A DNA stretch of 64,000 bases from Lachnospiraceae bacterium Marseille-Q4251 (GCA_018223435.1 JAGTTO010000001.1:558001-622000), one strand, 5' to 3'. Counted from the first letter of the stretch, positions 39,445-50,080 are shown. A program made the numbers and translations. Notes: generated by a model not told the origin, from the letters alone.

Positions 39445-41118
39445 TTATTTTAAGTCATCCTGATCGAAGACTTCCTCGATGGCTGCTCCTGCAGGAACCA
39501 TCGGGAATACCTTGTCATCTTTGTCGATGATGCAGTCGATGACTACCGGACGGCCAAGCTCCATGGCTTTCCGCAGGGTGGGCTCAAACTCTTCCTTCTT
39601 CGTCACGCGGATGCCTACAGCACCCATGGCTTCTGCCAGCTTCACGAAATCCACGTTGTCGTTGAGGATCGTGTTAGAATAGCGTTTTCCGTAGAAAAGA
39701 GTCTGCCACTGACGCACCATTCCCAGAACATGGTTGTTGATGACAACCTCGATGACCGGAATGTTGTACCGGGCAGCGGTGGCGATCTCGTTCATATTCA
39801 TACGGAAGCAGCCGTCTCCGGCGATGTTGATGACGGTCTTCTCCGGGCAGCCCACTTTGGCTCCGATGGCTGCGCCCAGGCCGTAACCCATGGTGCCCAG
39901 GCCCCCGGAAGTCAGAAGCTGATGGGGCTCTTTGTATTTATAATACTGAGCCGCCCACATCTGATGCTGACCAACCTCGGTGACGATCAGAGCATTTCCC
40001 TCGGTGATCCGGTAGAGCTCTTTCACCACATAGGGGCCGGTGAGACCTGCAGGATCGTATTTCAGCGGGAATTTATTTTTATACTCCTCGATATGTTTTA
40101 CCCAGTCTTCGTGAGCGTTCTCATCCAGCTTCGGAAGCAGGCGTTTGAGCACCTCCTTCACATCGCCGATGATGGAAGCGTCCACCATGACATTTTTGTT
40201 GACCTCTGCGGGATCCACATCGATCTGAAGAATTTTGGCATTCTCGGCAAACTTGGAGACCTTTCCAACCACACGGTCGCTGAAACGGGCGCCGATGACG
40301 ATGAGCAGATCACAGTCTGTCACACCGAAGTTGGAAGCCTTTGTGCCATGCATACCGATCATGCCGCAGTAGAGCTCGTCTCTGCCGTCGAAAGCGCCTT
40401 TTCCCATCAGGCTGTCGCCCACGGGAGCGTTGATCTTGTGAGCCAGAGCCCGCACTTCCTCGGAAGCGTTGGAGATCACGGCTCCGCCTCCCACATAGAG
40501 GAAGGGACGCTCGCTCTTGTTGATCATCTCCGCAGCCGTCTCAAGATCTGCATCTTTGATATATTCGGTGCTCCGCAGAACCGGCCATGGCTCCTGACGG
40601 GTATATTCCGTCACAGCTGCGGTCACGTCTTTCGTGATATCCACCAGGACAGGACCGGGACGGCCTTCCTGGGCGATGAAAAAGGCGCGGCGCATCGTAT
40701 CAGCAAGCTCCGCAACGTCTTTTACGATAAAGTTATGCTTTGTGATTGGCATCGTAACACCGGTGATGTCGATCTCCTGGAAGCTGTCCCGGCCCAGAAG
40801 GGGGACGGTCACGTTGGCTGTGATGGCAACGACGGGAACAGAATCCATGTATGCGGTGGCGATACCAGTGACCAGATTGGTAGCGCCTGGTCCGGAGGTA
40901 GCCATGCAGACGCCGACCTTTCCGGTGGCTCTCGCATAGCCGTCCGCCGCGTGGGAAGCTCCCTGCTCATGGGAGGTGAGGACGTGACGGATCTCCTGGT
41001 CATGTTTATAGAGTTCATCATAGATATTCAGGATCGCGCCGCCGGGATAACCGAAAACGGTATCCACTCCCTGCTCTTTCAGACATTCTACAACGATCTG
41101 GGAACCTGTTAATTTCAT
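39445..41118 (-). CDS. ilvB: Acetolactate synthase, large subunit
   Basis: The 557-residue TPP enzyme makes acetolactate or acetohydroxybutyrate for valine, leucine and isoleucine. It has the catalytic Glu region (LTSHEQGASHAADGYARATG) and the TPP motif GDGCFRMNMNE ... VINN. AGGAGG-like GGAGGAAGAAG precedes the ATG. It is last in the leuB-ilvD-ilvB unit; no small regulatory subunit (ilvN) is adjacent, so one must be encoded elsewhere if used. Confidence 0.95.
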   Translation of the reverse strand: MKLTGSQIVVECLKEQGVDTVFGYPGGAILNIYDELYKHDQEIRHVLTSHEQGASHAADGYARATGKVGVCMATSGPGATNLVTGIATAYMDSVPVVAITANVTVPLLGRDSFQEIDITGVTMPITKHNFIVKDVAELADTMRRAFFIAQEGRPGPVLVDITKDVTAAVTEYTRQEPWPVLRSTEYIKDADLETAAEMINKSERPFLYVGGGAVISNASEEVRALAHKINAPVGDSLMGKGAFDGRDELYCGMIGMHGTKASNFGVTDCDLLIVIGARFSDRVVGKVSKFAENAKILQIDVDPAEVNKNVMVDASIIGDVKEVLKRLLPKLDENAHEDWVKHIEEYKNKFPLKYDPAGLTGPYVVKELYRITEGNALIVTEVGQHQMWAAQYYKYKEPHQLLTSGGLGTMGYGLGAAIGAKVGCPEKTVINIAGDGCFRMNMNEIATAARYNIPVIEVVINNHVLGMVRQWQTLFYGKRYSNTILNDNVDFVKLAEAMGAVGIRVTKKEEFEPTLRKAMELGRPVVIDCIIDKDDKVFPMVPAGAAIEEVFDQDDLK

Positions 41119-41140
41119 TCTTCTTCCTCCAGTTAGTCAC

Positions 41141-42814
41141 TTATTTTGTCTTCGGGATTTCAAGGATTGCGCCGCGGTTTCCGGATGTAACCATGGCTGC
41201 ATAGCGGGCCAGATAGCCGGTAGTGATCTTCGGCTCTCTCGGCTGCCATTTTGCTCTTCTCTCAGCCAGCACTTCATCGCTGACCTTGAGTTCCAGCTTG
41301 TTCTCTGGAATATTGATGGAGATGATATCTCCCTCCTCCACCAGAGCGATGGGGCCGCCCACAGCTGCCTCGGGGGACACATGGCCGATGGAGGCTCCTC
41401 TGGAAGCTCCGCTGAAACGGCCGTCTGTGATGAGGGCTACGCTGGAACCAAGACCCATACCTGCAATCGCGGAGGTCGGATTCAGCATCTCACGCATGCC
41501 CGGGCCGCCTTTCGGTCCCTCGTAACGGATGACAACCACATCCCCTGCCACGATCTTGCCTCCGAGGATGGCTGCGATCGCATCCTCCTCACAGTCGAAG
41601 ACTCTGGCCGGTCCTTCATGAACCATCATCTCAGGCACAACAGCGGAACGTTTGACAACGCCGGAGTCCGGTGCCAGATTTCCTTTAAGAATAGCCAGGC
41701 CGCCGGTGGTGCTGTAGGGATTGTCGATGGGGCGGATAACTTCCGGGTTGCGGTTGACGCTGTCTGCGATATTTTCGCCGACGGTCTTTCCTGTCACAGT
41801 CATACAGTCGAGGTTCAGAAGATTTTTCTTCGTCAGCTCTTTCATCACGGCATAAACGCCGCCTGCCTCGTTCAGGTCCTCCATGTAAGTCGGGCCTGCC
41901 GGCGCCAGATGGCAGAGGTTCGGAGTCCGTGCGCTCACCTCGTTGGCGATATCCACATTCAGCTCCACGCCTGCCTCATGAGCGATAGCCGGAAGGTGAA
42001 GCATGCTGTTGGTGGAACAGCCGAGAGCCATATCTACGGTCAGGGCGTTCATGAAGGCCTCGCTGGTCATAATGTCTCTCGGGCGGATATTTTTCCGGAG
42101 AAGCTCCATAACCTGCATGCCAGCTTTTTTCGCAAGACGGATTCTCTCAGAGTAAACAGCCGGAATCGTGCCGTTCCCCTGGAGGCCCATGCCGAGAACC
42201 TCGGTCAGGCAGTTCATGCTGTTGGCGGTGTACATACCGGAACAGGAACCGCAGCTCGGGCAGACCTTGCACTCGTACTCTTCCAGCTCTTCCGCATTGA
42301 TTTTACCTGCGGTGTACTCTCCGACTGCCTCGAACATGCTGGAAAGGCTTCTCTTCCTGCCTTCCACATGGCCGGCCAGCATCGGGCCGCCGCTGACAAA
42401 TACAGTGGGGATATTCAGACGGGCTGCTGCCATCAGAAGACCCGGGACGTTTTTGTCACAGTTCGGAACCATAACCAGAGCATCAAACTGATGAGCCATT
42501 GCCATAGCCTCTGTGGAATCAGCGATCAGATCTCTCGTAACCAGAGAATATTTCATGCCCACATGGCCCATGGCGATACCGTCACAGACGGCGATGGCCG
42601 GGAATACTCTCGGTACTCCGCCTGCCATGGCCACGCCCATTTTTACAGCCTCCACGATCTTGTCCAGATTCATGTGGCCGGGAACGATCTCATTATAGGA
42701 ACTTACAATACCAACCAGGGGACGCTCCATCTCTTCCTTGGTAAATCCCAGGGCATTAAAAAGAGAACGGTGCGGTGCCTGCTGTACGCCTTTTTTTACT
42801 GCGTCACTTCTCAT
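41141..42814 (-). CDS. ilvD: Dihydroxy-acid dehydratase
   Basis: The protein (557 residues from the chosen start) dehydrates dihydroxy-acids to 2-keto acids in branched-chain amino acid synthesis. Iron-sulfur Cys residues appear in [11 protein letters not shown] and [20 protein letters not shown] take the ATG at 42814 ([17 protein letters not shown]), eight bases after AAGGAG; a GTG three codons earlier also is in frame. Spacing to leuB and ilvB is short, indicating one transcript. Confidence 0.96.
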   Translation of the reverse strand: MRSDAVKKGVQQAPHRSLFNALGFTKEEMERPLVGIVSSYNEIVPGHMNLDKIVEAVKMGVAMAGGVPRVFPAIAVCDGIAMGHVGMKYSLVTRDLIADSTEAMAMAHQFDALVMVPNCDKNVPGLLMAAARLNIPTVFVSGGPMLAGHVEGRKRSLSSMFEAVGEYTAGKINAEELEEYECKVCPSCGSCSGMYTANSMNCLTEVLGMGLQGNGTIPAVYSERIRLAKKAGMQVMELLRKNIRPRDIMTSEAFMNALTVDMALGCSTNSMLHLPAIAHEAGVELNVDIANEVSARTPNLCHLAPAGPTYMEDLNEAGGVYAVMKELTKKNLLNLDCMTVTGKTVGENIADSVNRNPEVIRPIDNPYSTTGGLAILKGNLAPDSGVVKRSAVVPEMMVHEGPARVFDCEEDAIAAILGGKIVAGDVVVIRYEGPKGGPGMREMLNPTSAIAGMGLGSSVALITDGRFSGASRGASIGHVSPEAAVGGPIALVEEGDIISINIPENKLELKVSDEVLAERRAKWQPREPKITTGYLARYAAMVTSGNRGAILEIPKTK

Positions 42815-42835
42815 AATATACACTCCTTCTATCTC

Positions 42836-43921
42836 TTACTGGATTCTCTCTGCGATCAAATCGCCCATCTTCACGGTTCCCACCAGGGTGCATCCCTCGG
42901 ACATGATATCGCCGGTGCGATAGCCGTCCTTCAGGACCTGTTTTACCGCTGCCTCGATGGCATCTGCCGCCTCGTCAAGATCCAGAGAGAAGCGGAGCAT
43001 CATGGCTGCGGAAAGAATGGTTGCGATGGGGTTGGCCTTGTCCTGGCCCGCGATATCCGGCGCGGAACCGTGGCTCGGCTCGTAGAGACCGAATTTTGTC
43101 TCGTTGAGGCTGGCGGAGGAAAGCATTCCGATGGAACCGGTCACCATGCTGGCCTCGTCAGAAAGGATATCTCCGAACATGTTCTCGGTCAGGATCACGT
43201 CGAACTGCTTCGGATCACGGACGAGCTGCATCGCGCAGTTGTCCACCAGCATATGCTCGAGGGTGACTTCCGGATAATCCTTCGCCACTTCTTCCACAAC
43301 GCTTCTCCAGAGACGGGAAGAATCCAGCACGTTGGCTTTATCCACGCTGGTGACTTTCTTCCGACGCTTCATAGCGATATCGAAACCTCTCCTGGCAATC
43401 CGGCGGATCTCGGTCTCGCTGTAGGTCAGGGTATCAATGGCTTTTTTCACACCGTTTTCCTCGATGGTCTTTCTCTCACCGAAGTAAAGGCCGCCGGTGA
43501 GCTCTCTCATAATCACCAGATCAAAACCGTCGCCGATAATCTCATCTCTTAAGGGGCAGGCTGCTTTCAGTTCCTCATAGAGGTAAGCCGGCCGCACATT
43601 TGCAAAAAGATTTAATGATTTCCGAAGCTTCAGAAGGCCTGCCTCCGGGCGTTTGTCCGGTGAAAGCTTGTACCAGGGAGAAGTCTTGGCGTCTCCTCCG
43701 ATGGAACCCATCAGGACTGCATCGCTTGCTTTGGCTTTCTCAATGGTCTCGTCGGTGAGGGGCACGCCGTTCACGTCGATGGAAGCGCCTCCCATGAGAA
43801 GATCTGTGTAGTCAAAAGAAAAGCCATATTTTTTTCCTGTCACATCCAGGACTTTTCTTGCTTCCCGGACGATCTCCGGACCGATACCGTCACCGGAAAT
43901 CACTGCTATCTTATAATTCAT
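42836..43921 (-). CDS. leuB: 3-isopropylmalate dehydrogenase
   Basis: The 361-residue enzyme oxidatively decarboxylates 3-isopropylmalate in leucine synthesis. It opens [19 protein letters not shown] and has the metal/NAD motif [21 protein letters not shown] choose the second ATG (43921), nine bases after AAAGG. The first (43930) lies too close to the ribosome binding site. First gene of the leuB-ilvD-ilvB unit. Confidence 0.95.
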   Translation of the reverse strand: MNYKIAVISGDGIGPEIVREARKVLDVTGKKYGFSFDYTDLLMGGASIDVNGVPLTDETIEKAKASDAVLMGSIGGDAKTSPWYKLSPDKRPEAGLLKLRKSLNLFANVRPAYLYEELKAACPLRDEIIGDGFDLVIMRELTGGLYFGERKTIEENGVKKAIDTLTYSETEIRRIARRGFDIAMKRRKKVTSVDKANVLDSSRLWRSVVEEVAKDYPEVTLEHMLVDNCAMQLVRDPKQFDVILTENMFGDILSDEASMVTGSIGMLSSASLNETKFGLYEPSHGSAPDIAGQDKANPIATILSAAMMLRFSLDLDEAADAIEAAVKQVLKDGYRTGDIMSEGCTLVGTVKMGDLIAERIQ

Positions 43922-43954
43922 CACAATCATCCTTTCTCTGCTGCGTTAAAGTAT

Positions 43955-43983
43955 ATCATAATTCATTTTTCACTGTTTTTCAA
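43955..43983 (-). promoter_or_regulatory. Promoter of leuB-ilvD-ilvB
   Basis: On the minus strand TTGAAA (43978-43983) and TATGAT (43955-43960) are 17 bases apart. The leader is only about 30 bases, so no T-box or attenuator fits after this start. Confidence 0.6.
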
Positions 43984-44003
43984 TAAAAAGTTACAGTGAT
44001 GCA

Positions 44004-44036
44004 TAAAAAAAGACGTTGGAAAATCCAACGCCTTTT
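44004..44036 (-). terminator. Terminator of tgt-yajC
   Basis: On the minus strand AAAGGCGTTGGA, TTT, TCCAACGTCTTT forms a stem with one G-T pair and a seven-base T-run, directly after yajC. Confidence 0.9.
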
Positions 44037-44044
44037 CGGTAAAA

Positions 44045-44359
44045 TTATTCTGCTTCCGGTTTCTCAACCTGAGAGATTGCAGTTTTTTTCATGGGGATAC
44101 GGCAGTTCTTGTTGCTTCCGAACTCCACGATCACGTCCTCATCGGTGATGTCAATGACAACGCCGTAGAAACCGCTGGTGGTTACTACGCTGTCGCCTAC
44201 AGCCAGCTCTGCCAGCATGGCATTCAGCTTTTTCTGCTCTTTTTTCTGGGGTCTGATGGCAAGGAAGTACATGATCACTACGATTACAACGATGTAAACC
44301 AGAGTGAAGCCGATGCCGATACCGCCTGCTGCTGCGGTGTCACTTGATAATAAAAACAT
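44045..44359 (-). CDS. yajC: Preprotein translocase accessory subunit YajC
   Basis: The 104-residue protein has one N-terminal membrane helix (about 15-36) followed by the family signature FLAIRPQKKEQKKLNAML and a small soluble domain (GDSVVTTSGFYGVVIDI). YajC associates with SecDF in protein export. It follows tgt, the usual tgt-yajC order. Confidence 0.94.
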   Translation of the reverse strand: MFLLSSDTAAAGGIGIGFTLVYIVVIVVIMYFLAIRPQKKEQKKLNAMLAELAVGDSVVTTSGFYGVVIDITDEDVIVEFGSNKNCRIPMKKTAISQVEKPEAE

Positions 44360-44443
44360 ATTTTTTTCCTCCTTATGGCTAACGCCTGTGCATGCTTACT
44401 ACTATACACAATTTTCCCGAATACATCAAGCCTTTTTTCTTGA

Positions 44444-45574
44444 TTATTCGCCCTGTTCCATTCCTTCGAGCTTGGCTTTCTTGAATTCCTTGTAGCGTCC
44501 TTCCTCGATGGCTGTGCGTATCTCTTCCATTAAATGGTTGTAGAAATAGAGATTGTGGAGCACGCAGAGACGCATGCCCAGCATTTCCTTGGCTTTCAGA
44601 AGGTGACGGATATAGCCTCTGCTGTAATGACGGCAGGCCGGACACTGGCAGCCTTCCTCAATGGGCTTCTGATCCAGCTCATATTTCGCGTTGAAAAGGT
44701 TCAGCTTTCCGTACTTCGTGTAAACGTGGCCGTGACGTCCGTTCCGGCTCGGGTATACGCAGTCGAAGAAGTCCACGCCCCGGTCCACGGCCTCCAGAAT
44801 ATTGGCCGGTGTGCCGACACCCATCAGGTAAACCGGTTTCTCCAACGGAAGATAGGGCACAACCTCGTCCAGAATCCGGTACATTTCCTCGTGAGACTCT
44901 CCCACAGCCAGACCGCCTACAGCGTAGCCGTCCAGATCAAGCTTCGCGATCTCCTTAGCATTCTCGATACGGATATCCTCATAAATACCGCCCTGGTTGA
45001 TGCCGAAAAGCATCTGATGGGGGTTGATCGTATCGGGCAGGCTGTTTAAGCGGGCCATCTCATTTTTGCATCGAACGAGCCAGCGGTAAGTCCGCTCCAC
45101 GGAATTCTGGATATAATCCCGGCTGGCGGTACTCGGCGGGCACTCATCGAAGGCCATCGCGATCGTGGAGGCCAAGTTAGACTGAATCTGCATACTCTCC
45201 TCGGGTCCCATGAAGATCTTTCTGCCGTCGATGTGGGAGTTGAACTTCACGCCCTCCTCCTTGATTTTCCGGAGTCCTGCCAGGGAGAAGACCTGGAATC
45301 CGCCGGAATCGGTCAGGATCGGTTTGTCCCAGACCATAAATTTATGAAGACCTCCCATCTTCTTCACAACCTCGTCGCCGGGGCGCACATGAAGATGATA
45401 GGTGTTGGAGAGCTCCACCTGGGTACCGATCTCCTGTAAATCCATGGTGGAGACTGCGCCCTTGATCGCCGCCGCAGTTCCCACATTCATGAATACCGGC
45501 GTCTCAATCACTCCATGTACGGTTGTAAAACGGCCTCTTTTTGCCTTGCCGTCTCTTTTTATCAGCTGATACAT
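44444..45574 (-). CDS. tgt: tRNA-guanine(34) transglycosylase
   Basis: The 376-residue enzyme exchanges G34 for preQ1 in tRNAs with GUN anticodons. Substrate motifs ILTDSGGFQVFSLAGLRKI, GGLAVGES and DRGVDFFDCVYPSR (nucleophile Asp) are present, as is the C-terminal zinc site CQCPACRHYSRGYIRHL. A consensus-like promoter is upstream. Confidence 0.97.
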   Translation of the reverse strand: MYQLIKRDGKAKRGRFTTVHGVIETPVFMNVGTAAAIKGAVSTMDLQEIGTQVELSNTYHLHVRPGDEVVKKMGGLHKFMVWDKPILTDSGGFQVFSLAGLRKIKEEGVKFNSHIDGRKIFMGPEESMQIQSNLASTIAMAFDECPPSTASRDYIQNSVERTYRWLVRCKNEMARLNSLPDTINPHQMLFGINQGGIYEDIRIENAKEIAKLDLDGYAVGGLAVGESHEEMYRILDEVVPYLPLEKPVYLMGVGTPANILEAVDRGVDFFDCVYPSRNGRHGHVYTKYGKLNLFNAKYELDQKPIEEGCQCPACRHYSRGYIRHLLKAKEMLGMRLCVLHNLYFYNHLMEEIRTAIEEGRYKEFKKAKLEGMEQGE

Positions 45575-45615
45575 GATTCACCATCCTTTTTTTGTCATTG
45601 ATTGCTCATCAGTTT

Positions 45616-45644
45616 AGTATACCGTGATATGGCTTTTTTTGCAA
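45616..45644 (-). promoter_or_regulatory. Promoter of tgt-yajC
   Basis: On the minus strand TTGCAA (45639-45644) and TATACT (45616-45621) are 17 bases apart, about 40 bases before the ATG. Confidence 0.65.
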
Positions 45645-45686
45645 CAAGTTTCGATTCAGAAGCTGACAGTTTGGTATCTTTGTCAG

Positions 45687-45715
45687 TTGAATTTTTTCCG
45701 GCTTTGCCCTATAAT
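45687..45715 (+). promoter_or_regulatory. Promoter of the activase-like gene
   Basis: TTGAAT (45687-45692) and TATAAT (45710-45715) are 17 bases apart, giving a leader of about 115 bases. Confidence 0.75.
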
Positions 45716-45726
45716 AGCTTCATATG

Positions 45727-45770
45727 CTCTGAGAAACCTTTTATTATAAAAGGAAGTTTCTCTCTCAGAG
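45727..45770 (+). promoter_or_regulatory. Long hairpin in the leader of the activase-like gene
   Basis: CTCTGAG with CTCAGAG encloses AGAAACCTTTTAT with ATAAAAGGAAGTTTCT. The hairpin starts a few bases after the predicted transcription start and is not followed by a T-run, so it is more likely an mRNA 5' stabiliser or regulator target than a terminator. Confidence 0.5.
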
Positions 45771-45836
45771 TCTGACACACCATCGTTTTATTCCATACAG
45801 AGAATAGGAGGACACAGGATTTTCCTGTAAGTACAT

Positions 45837-48800
45837 ATGACGCAAAACCGATATACTTTAGGAATCGACATCGGTTCCACTACTGTGAAGATCGCGATCC
45901 TGGACGAAGAAAAAAATCTGCTCTTTTCTGACTATGAGCGGCATTTCGCCAACATCCAGGAGACTCTTTCTTCTCTTCTGAAAAAAGCCCACGACGCCTT
46001 AGGGGAACTCACCGTTCATCCCATGATCACCGGTTCCGGCGGACTGACCCTGGCCAAACACCTCGGGGTTCCTTTTGTTCAGGAGGTAATTTCCGTATCC
46101 ACAGCCCTGCAGCATTGCGCTCCCCAGACGGACGTAGCCATCGAGCTCGGCGGTGAGGACGCGAAGATCATCTACTTTGAAGGCGGAAATGTGGAGCAGC
46201 GTATGAACGGTATCTGTGCCGGCGGTACGGGTTCCTTTATCGACCAGATGGCTTCCCTTCTTCAGACGGATGCCACCGGCCTGAATGAATACGCGAAAGA
46301 TTATAAAGCTCTTTACACCATTGCCGCCCGCTGCGGCGTTTTCGCAAAGACCGATATCCAGCCCCTGATCAACGAGGGCGCGACAAAAGAAGACCTTTCC
46401 GCCTCCATTTTCCAGGCGGTCGTAAACCAGACCATCAGCGGCCTGGCCTGCGGTAAACCGATCCGCGGCCATGTAGCTTTCCTGGGAGGACCTTTGCACT
46501 TCCTCTCCGAGCTCAAAGCCGCTTTCGTCCGCACGCTGAAGCTGGACGACGAGCACGCCATCACCCCGGAGAACTCCCATCTTTTCGCAGCCATCGGCTC
46601 CGCGCTGAACTACGACGAGAAGGTTTCCGTTTCCCTCTCCGAGATGGTGAAAAAACTTTCCTCCAACATCAAGCTGGAGTTTGAGGTGGCACGACTCGAT
46701 CCCCTCTTCGCTTCCAGAGAAGCTTATGAGAAGTTCACCGAGCGCCAGAACCAGTACAGCGTGTCCAAGAGAGACTTTTCCACCTATGAAGGAAACTGCT
46801 TCCTCGGCATCGACGCCGGTTCCACCACCACAAAGGCAGCCCTCGTCGGTGAGGACGGAAGCCTGCTTTACTCTTTCTACAGCAGCAACAACGGAAGCCC
46901 CTTAAAAACCGCCATCCGCGCCGTCCAGGAGATCTACTCCCTGATGCCGGATACCGCAAGAATCGTCTACTCCTGCTCCACCGGTTACGGCGAGGCCCTG
47001 ATCAAAGCCGGCCTGATGCTGGACGAGGGCGAGGTGGAGACCATCTCCCATTACTACGCTGCTTCCTTCTTTGATCCAAACGTAGACTGCATCCTTGACA
47101 TCGGCGGCCAGGACATGAAATGCATCAAGATCAAAAATCACGCCGTGGACAGCGTACAGCTCAACGAGGCCTGTTCTTCCGGCTGCGGTTCCTTCATCGA
47201 GAACTTCGCCAACTCCCTGAACTACAGCGTCCAGGATTTCGCGAAGGCCGCTCTCTTTGCCGAGAACCCCATCGACCTTGGAACCCGCTGTACCGTATTC
47301 ATGAACTCCAAGGTAAAACAGGCCCAAAAAGAGGGTGCAACCGTCGCCGATATCTCCGCAGGCCTTGCTTACTCCGTCATCAAGAACGCTTTATATAAGG
47401 TAATCAAGGTTTCCGACGCCACAGAGCTCGGCCGCCACATCGTTGTCCAGGGAGGAACCTTCTACAACGACGCAGTTCTCAGAAGTTTTGAGAAGATCGC
47501 CGACTGCGAGGCCATCCGTCCGGATATCGCCGGTATCATGGGAGCCTTCGGAGCCGCCCTCATCGCAAGAGAGCGCTATGTGGAAGGGGCCGAAACCACG
47601 ATGCTCTCCATCGAGAAGATCAACGAGCTTCAGTTCACCACCACGATGGCAAAATGTAAAGGCTGCACTAACAACTGCCGTCTGACCATCAATCGCTTCA
47701 CCGGCGGCCGTCAGTTCATCAGCGGAAACCGCTGCGAGCGCGGTCTGGGCAAGGAAAAGAATAAAGAAAAGATCCCGAACCTTTTTGAATATAAGAATAA
47801 ACTCCTCTTCGGTTACACACCGCTGGAGGCAGACGAGGCAGAGCGCGGAGAGATCGGTATTCCGAGAGTTCTGAACATGTACGAGAACTACCCATTCTGG
47901 TTCACCTTCTTCACGAAGCTGAAATACCGGGTCATCCTCACACCGGCCTCCTCACACAAAATGTACGAGCTGGGCATCGAGTCCATCCCCAGTGAGTCCG
48001 AGTGCTATCCCGCCAAGCTGGCTCACGGTCATGTGACCTGGCTCATCCGTCAGGGCATCAAGGAGATCTTCTATCCGAGCATTCCTTACGAGCGGAAAGA
48101 GTTCCCGGATGCGAACAACCATTACAACTGCCCCATCGTTACTTCCTATCCGGAAAACATCAAGAATAACATCGACGAACTTAGGGACGGCAGCATCCGT
48201 TTCCGCCATCCCTTCCTGAACTTCGAGAGTCCCGAGACCATCACCCTTGGCCTTACCAAAGAGTTTCCGGAAATCCCGGCCTCCGAGATCGAGGAGGCTG
48301 TCCGCCTGGCCTGGGACGAGCTGGCAAAGACCAGAGAGGCCATGTGGGAAAAAGGTCAGGAGACCTTAAAATGGCTGAAGGACAACAACCGCCACGGCAT
48401 CGTTCTGGCAGGAAGACCCTACCATGTGGATTCCGAGATCAACCACGGTATTCCGGAGCTCATCAATTCCTACGGCGTGGCCGTTCTTACCGAGGACTCC
48501 ATCTCCAACCTCAATGAGCCGGAGCGTCCCCTCATCGTCATGGACCAGTGGATGTACCACAGCCGTCTCTATGCCGCTGCCAACTATGTGAAGACCACGG
48601 AAAATCTGGATCTCATCCAGCTGAACTCCTTCGGCTGCGGTCTGGACGCCGTTACCACCGACCAGGTAAAAGATATTCTGGCCAACTCCGGAAAGATCTA
48701 TACCTGCTTGAAGATCGATGAGATCAGCAATCTGGGCGCTGCCCGTATCCGTGTCCGCTCTCTTCTGGCTGCCATCCGCGCCCGTGAAGAGAAAAAGGAG

Positions 48801-50078
48801 GAGCGAAAAGTCATTCCCGCCAGCTTCAACCGTGTGGTCTTCACCGAGAAGATGCGAAAAGACTACACGATCCTCTGCCCCCAGATGACACCGATCCATT
48901 TCGACCTCATCGAGACCGCCTTTAATGTCTCCGGCTACCGTCTGGAGGTTCTGAACCGAGACGAGAGAGAGGCTGTAAACCTCGGCCTTAAATATGTAAA
49001 CAACGACGCCTGCTATCCTTCCATCATCGTCGTAGGACAGATCATGAGCGCTCTGCTCTCCGGCAAGTATGATCTCAATAAGACAGCAGTCCTGATCTCC
49101 CAGACCGGAGGCGGCTGCCGGGCCAGTAACTACATCGGCTTCATCCGCCGGGCCCTGGAGAAAGCCGGCATGGAGCAGATTCCGGTTATCTCCATCAACT
49201 TAAGTGGACTGGAGAAGAACCCGGGCTTCAAGCTCACACCCCAGCTTCTGATCCGCGGCGTCTACGCTGCCTTCTTCGGCGACGTCTTCATGCGCTGCGT
49301 TTACCGGATGCGGCCTTACGAGCAGGTGAAGGGCACCACAGATAAGCTCCATAAAAAATGGGTGGGCATCTGCAAGAAATTCATCTCCAGCCGTTATCCG
49401 ACCTACGGCCAGTTCAAGAAGATCTGCCGTCAGATCATCCGGGAATTTGACAACATTCCGATCACCGACGAGCAGAGACCGAAAGTCGGCATCGTCGGCG
49501 AGATCCTGGTAAAATTCCTGCCGGCTGCCAACAACCATCTGGTAGAGCTTCTGGAGGCAGAGGGAGCCGAGGCCGTTATGCCGGACCTCATTGACTTCCT
49601 GCTCTACTGCTTCTACAACAGCAACTTCAAGGCGGAAGCGCTTGGCATGAAGAAATCCACCGCGACTCTTTCCAACATAGGCATCAAGCTCGTGGAGCAG
49701 ATCCGCGGAGCCGCCGCCAGAGAGTTCCAGGCCAGCCGTCACTTCACGCCGCCGGCCCACATTGAGGACCTGGCAAAATATGCCAAGGATATTGTCTCTC
49801 TCGGAAACCAGACCGGCGAGGGCTGGTTCCTGACCGGTGAGATGCTCGAACTGATCCACAGCGGAGTCAACAATATCGTCTGCACCCAGCCCTTCGGCTG
49901 CCTGCCCAACCATGTCGTTGGTAAAGGCGTCATCAAGGAGATCCGCCATCAGTATCCACTGGCAAATATCGTGGCCATCGACTATGACCCCGGCGCCAGC
50001 GAAGTAAACCAGCTGAACCGTATCAAGCTGATGCTCTCCACAGCCCAGAAGAATCTGAAAGCACAAAAAGACGCATAG
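45837..50078 (+). CDS. Giant 2-hydroxyacyl-CoA dehydratase activase-like protein (BadF/BcrA ATPase, DUF2229)
   Basis: The 1413-residue protein starts with two ASKHA ATPase domains of the BadF/BadG/BcrA/BcrD type (about 1-270, GIDIGSTTVKIAIL; about 320-590, GIDAGSTTTKAAL), each with a Cys-containing GTGSF-like segment (CAGGTGSFID, CSSGCGSFIEN). A Cys cluster follows (KCKGCTNNCRL), then a DUF2229-like region (about 680-920) and a C-terminal region similar to dehydratase components (GGGCRASNYIGF, CTQPFGCLPNHVVGKG). Small activases use ATP to send an electron to 2-hydroxyacyl-CoA dehydratases; this large fused form is common in Clostridia and its real reaction is unsettled. It is monocistronic. 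Confidence 0.88.
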   Translation: MTQNRYTLGIDIGSTTVKIAILDEEKNLLFSDYERHFANIQETLSSLLKKAHDALGELTVHPMITGSGGLTLAKHLGVPFVQEVISVSTALQHCAPQTDVAIELGGEDAKIIYFEGGNVEQRMNGICAGGTGSFIDQMASLLQTDATGLNEYAKDYKALYTIAARCGVFAKTDIQPLINEGATKEDLSASIFQAVVNQTISGLACGKPIRGHVAFLGGPLHFLSELKAAFVRTLKLDDEHAITPENSHLFAAIGSALNYDEKVSVSLSEMVKKLSSNIKLEFEVARLDPLFASREAYEKFTERQNQYSVSKRDFSTYEGNCFLGIDAGSTTTKAALVGEDGSLLYSFYSSNNGSPLKTAIRAVQEIYSLMPDTARIVYSCSTGYGEALIKAGLMLDEGEVETISHYYAASFFDPNVDCILDIGGQDMKCIKIKNHAVDSVQLNEACSSGCGSFIENFANSLNYSVQDFAKAALFAENPIDLGTRCTVFMNSKVKQAQKEGATVADISAGLAYSVIKNALYKVIKVSDATELGRHIVVQGGTFYNDAVLRSFEKIADCEAIRPDIAGIMGAFGAALIARERYVEGAETTMLSIEKINELQFTTTMAKCKGCTNNCRLTINRFTGGRQFISGNRCERGLGKEKNKEKIPNLFEYKNKLLFGYTPLEADEAERGEIGIPRVLNMYENYPFWFTFFTKLKYRVILTPASSHKMYELGIESIPSESECYPAKLAHGHVTWLIRQGIKEIFYPSIPYERKEFPDANNHYNCPIVTSYPENIKNNIDELRDGSIRFRHPFLNFESPETITLGLTKEFPEIPASEIEEAVRLAWDELAKTREAMWEKGQETLKWLKDNNRHGIVLAGRPYHVDSEINHGIPELINSYGVAVLTEDSISNLNEPERPLIVMDQWMYHSRLYAAANYVKTTENLDLIQLNSFGCGLDAVTTDQVKDILANSGKIYTCLKIDEISNLGAARIRVRSLLAAIRAREEKKEERKVIPASFNRVVFTEKMRKDYTILCPQMTPIHFDLIETAFNVSGYRLEVLNRDEREAVNLGLKYVNNDACYPSIIVVGQIMSALLSGKYDLNKTAVLISQTGGGCRASNYIGFIRRALEKAGMEQIPVISINLSGLEKNPGFKLTPQLLIRGVYAAFFGDVFMRCVYRMRPYEQVKGTTDKLHKKWVGICKKFISSRYPTYGQFKKICRQIIREFDNIPITDEQRPKVGIVGEILVKFLPAANNHLVELLEAEGAEAVMPDLIDFLLYCFYNSNFKAEALGMKKSTATLSNIGIKLVEQIRGAAAREFQASRHFTPPAHIEDLAKYAKDIVSLGNQTGEGWFLTGEMLELIHSGVNNIVCTQPFGCLPNHVVGKGVIKEIRHQYPLANIVAIDYDPGASEVNQLNRIKLMLSTAQKNLKAQKDA

Positions 50079-50080
50079 CG

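Noticed and set aside
41381..43552. A 723-codon open frame opposite ilvD and leuB
   Set aside because: It is antisense to two recognised enzymes across their junction and has no support.
43922..44003. A leucine T-box or attenuator before leuB
   Set aside because: The space between the promoter and the start codon is only about 30 bases and no T-box sequence is present.
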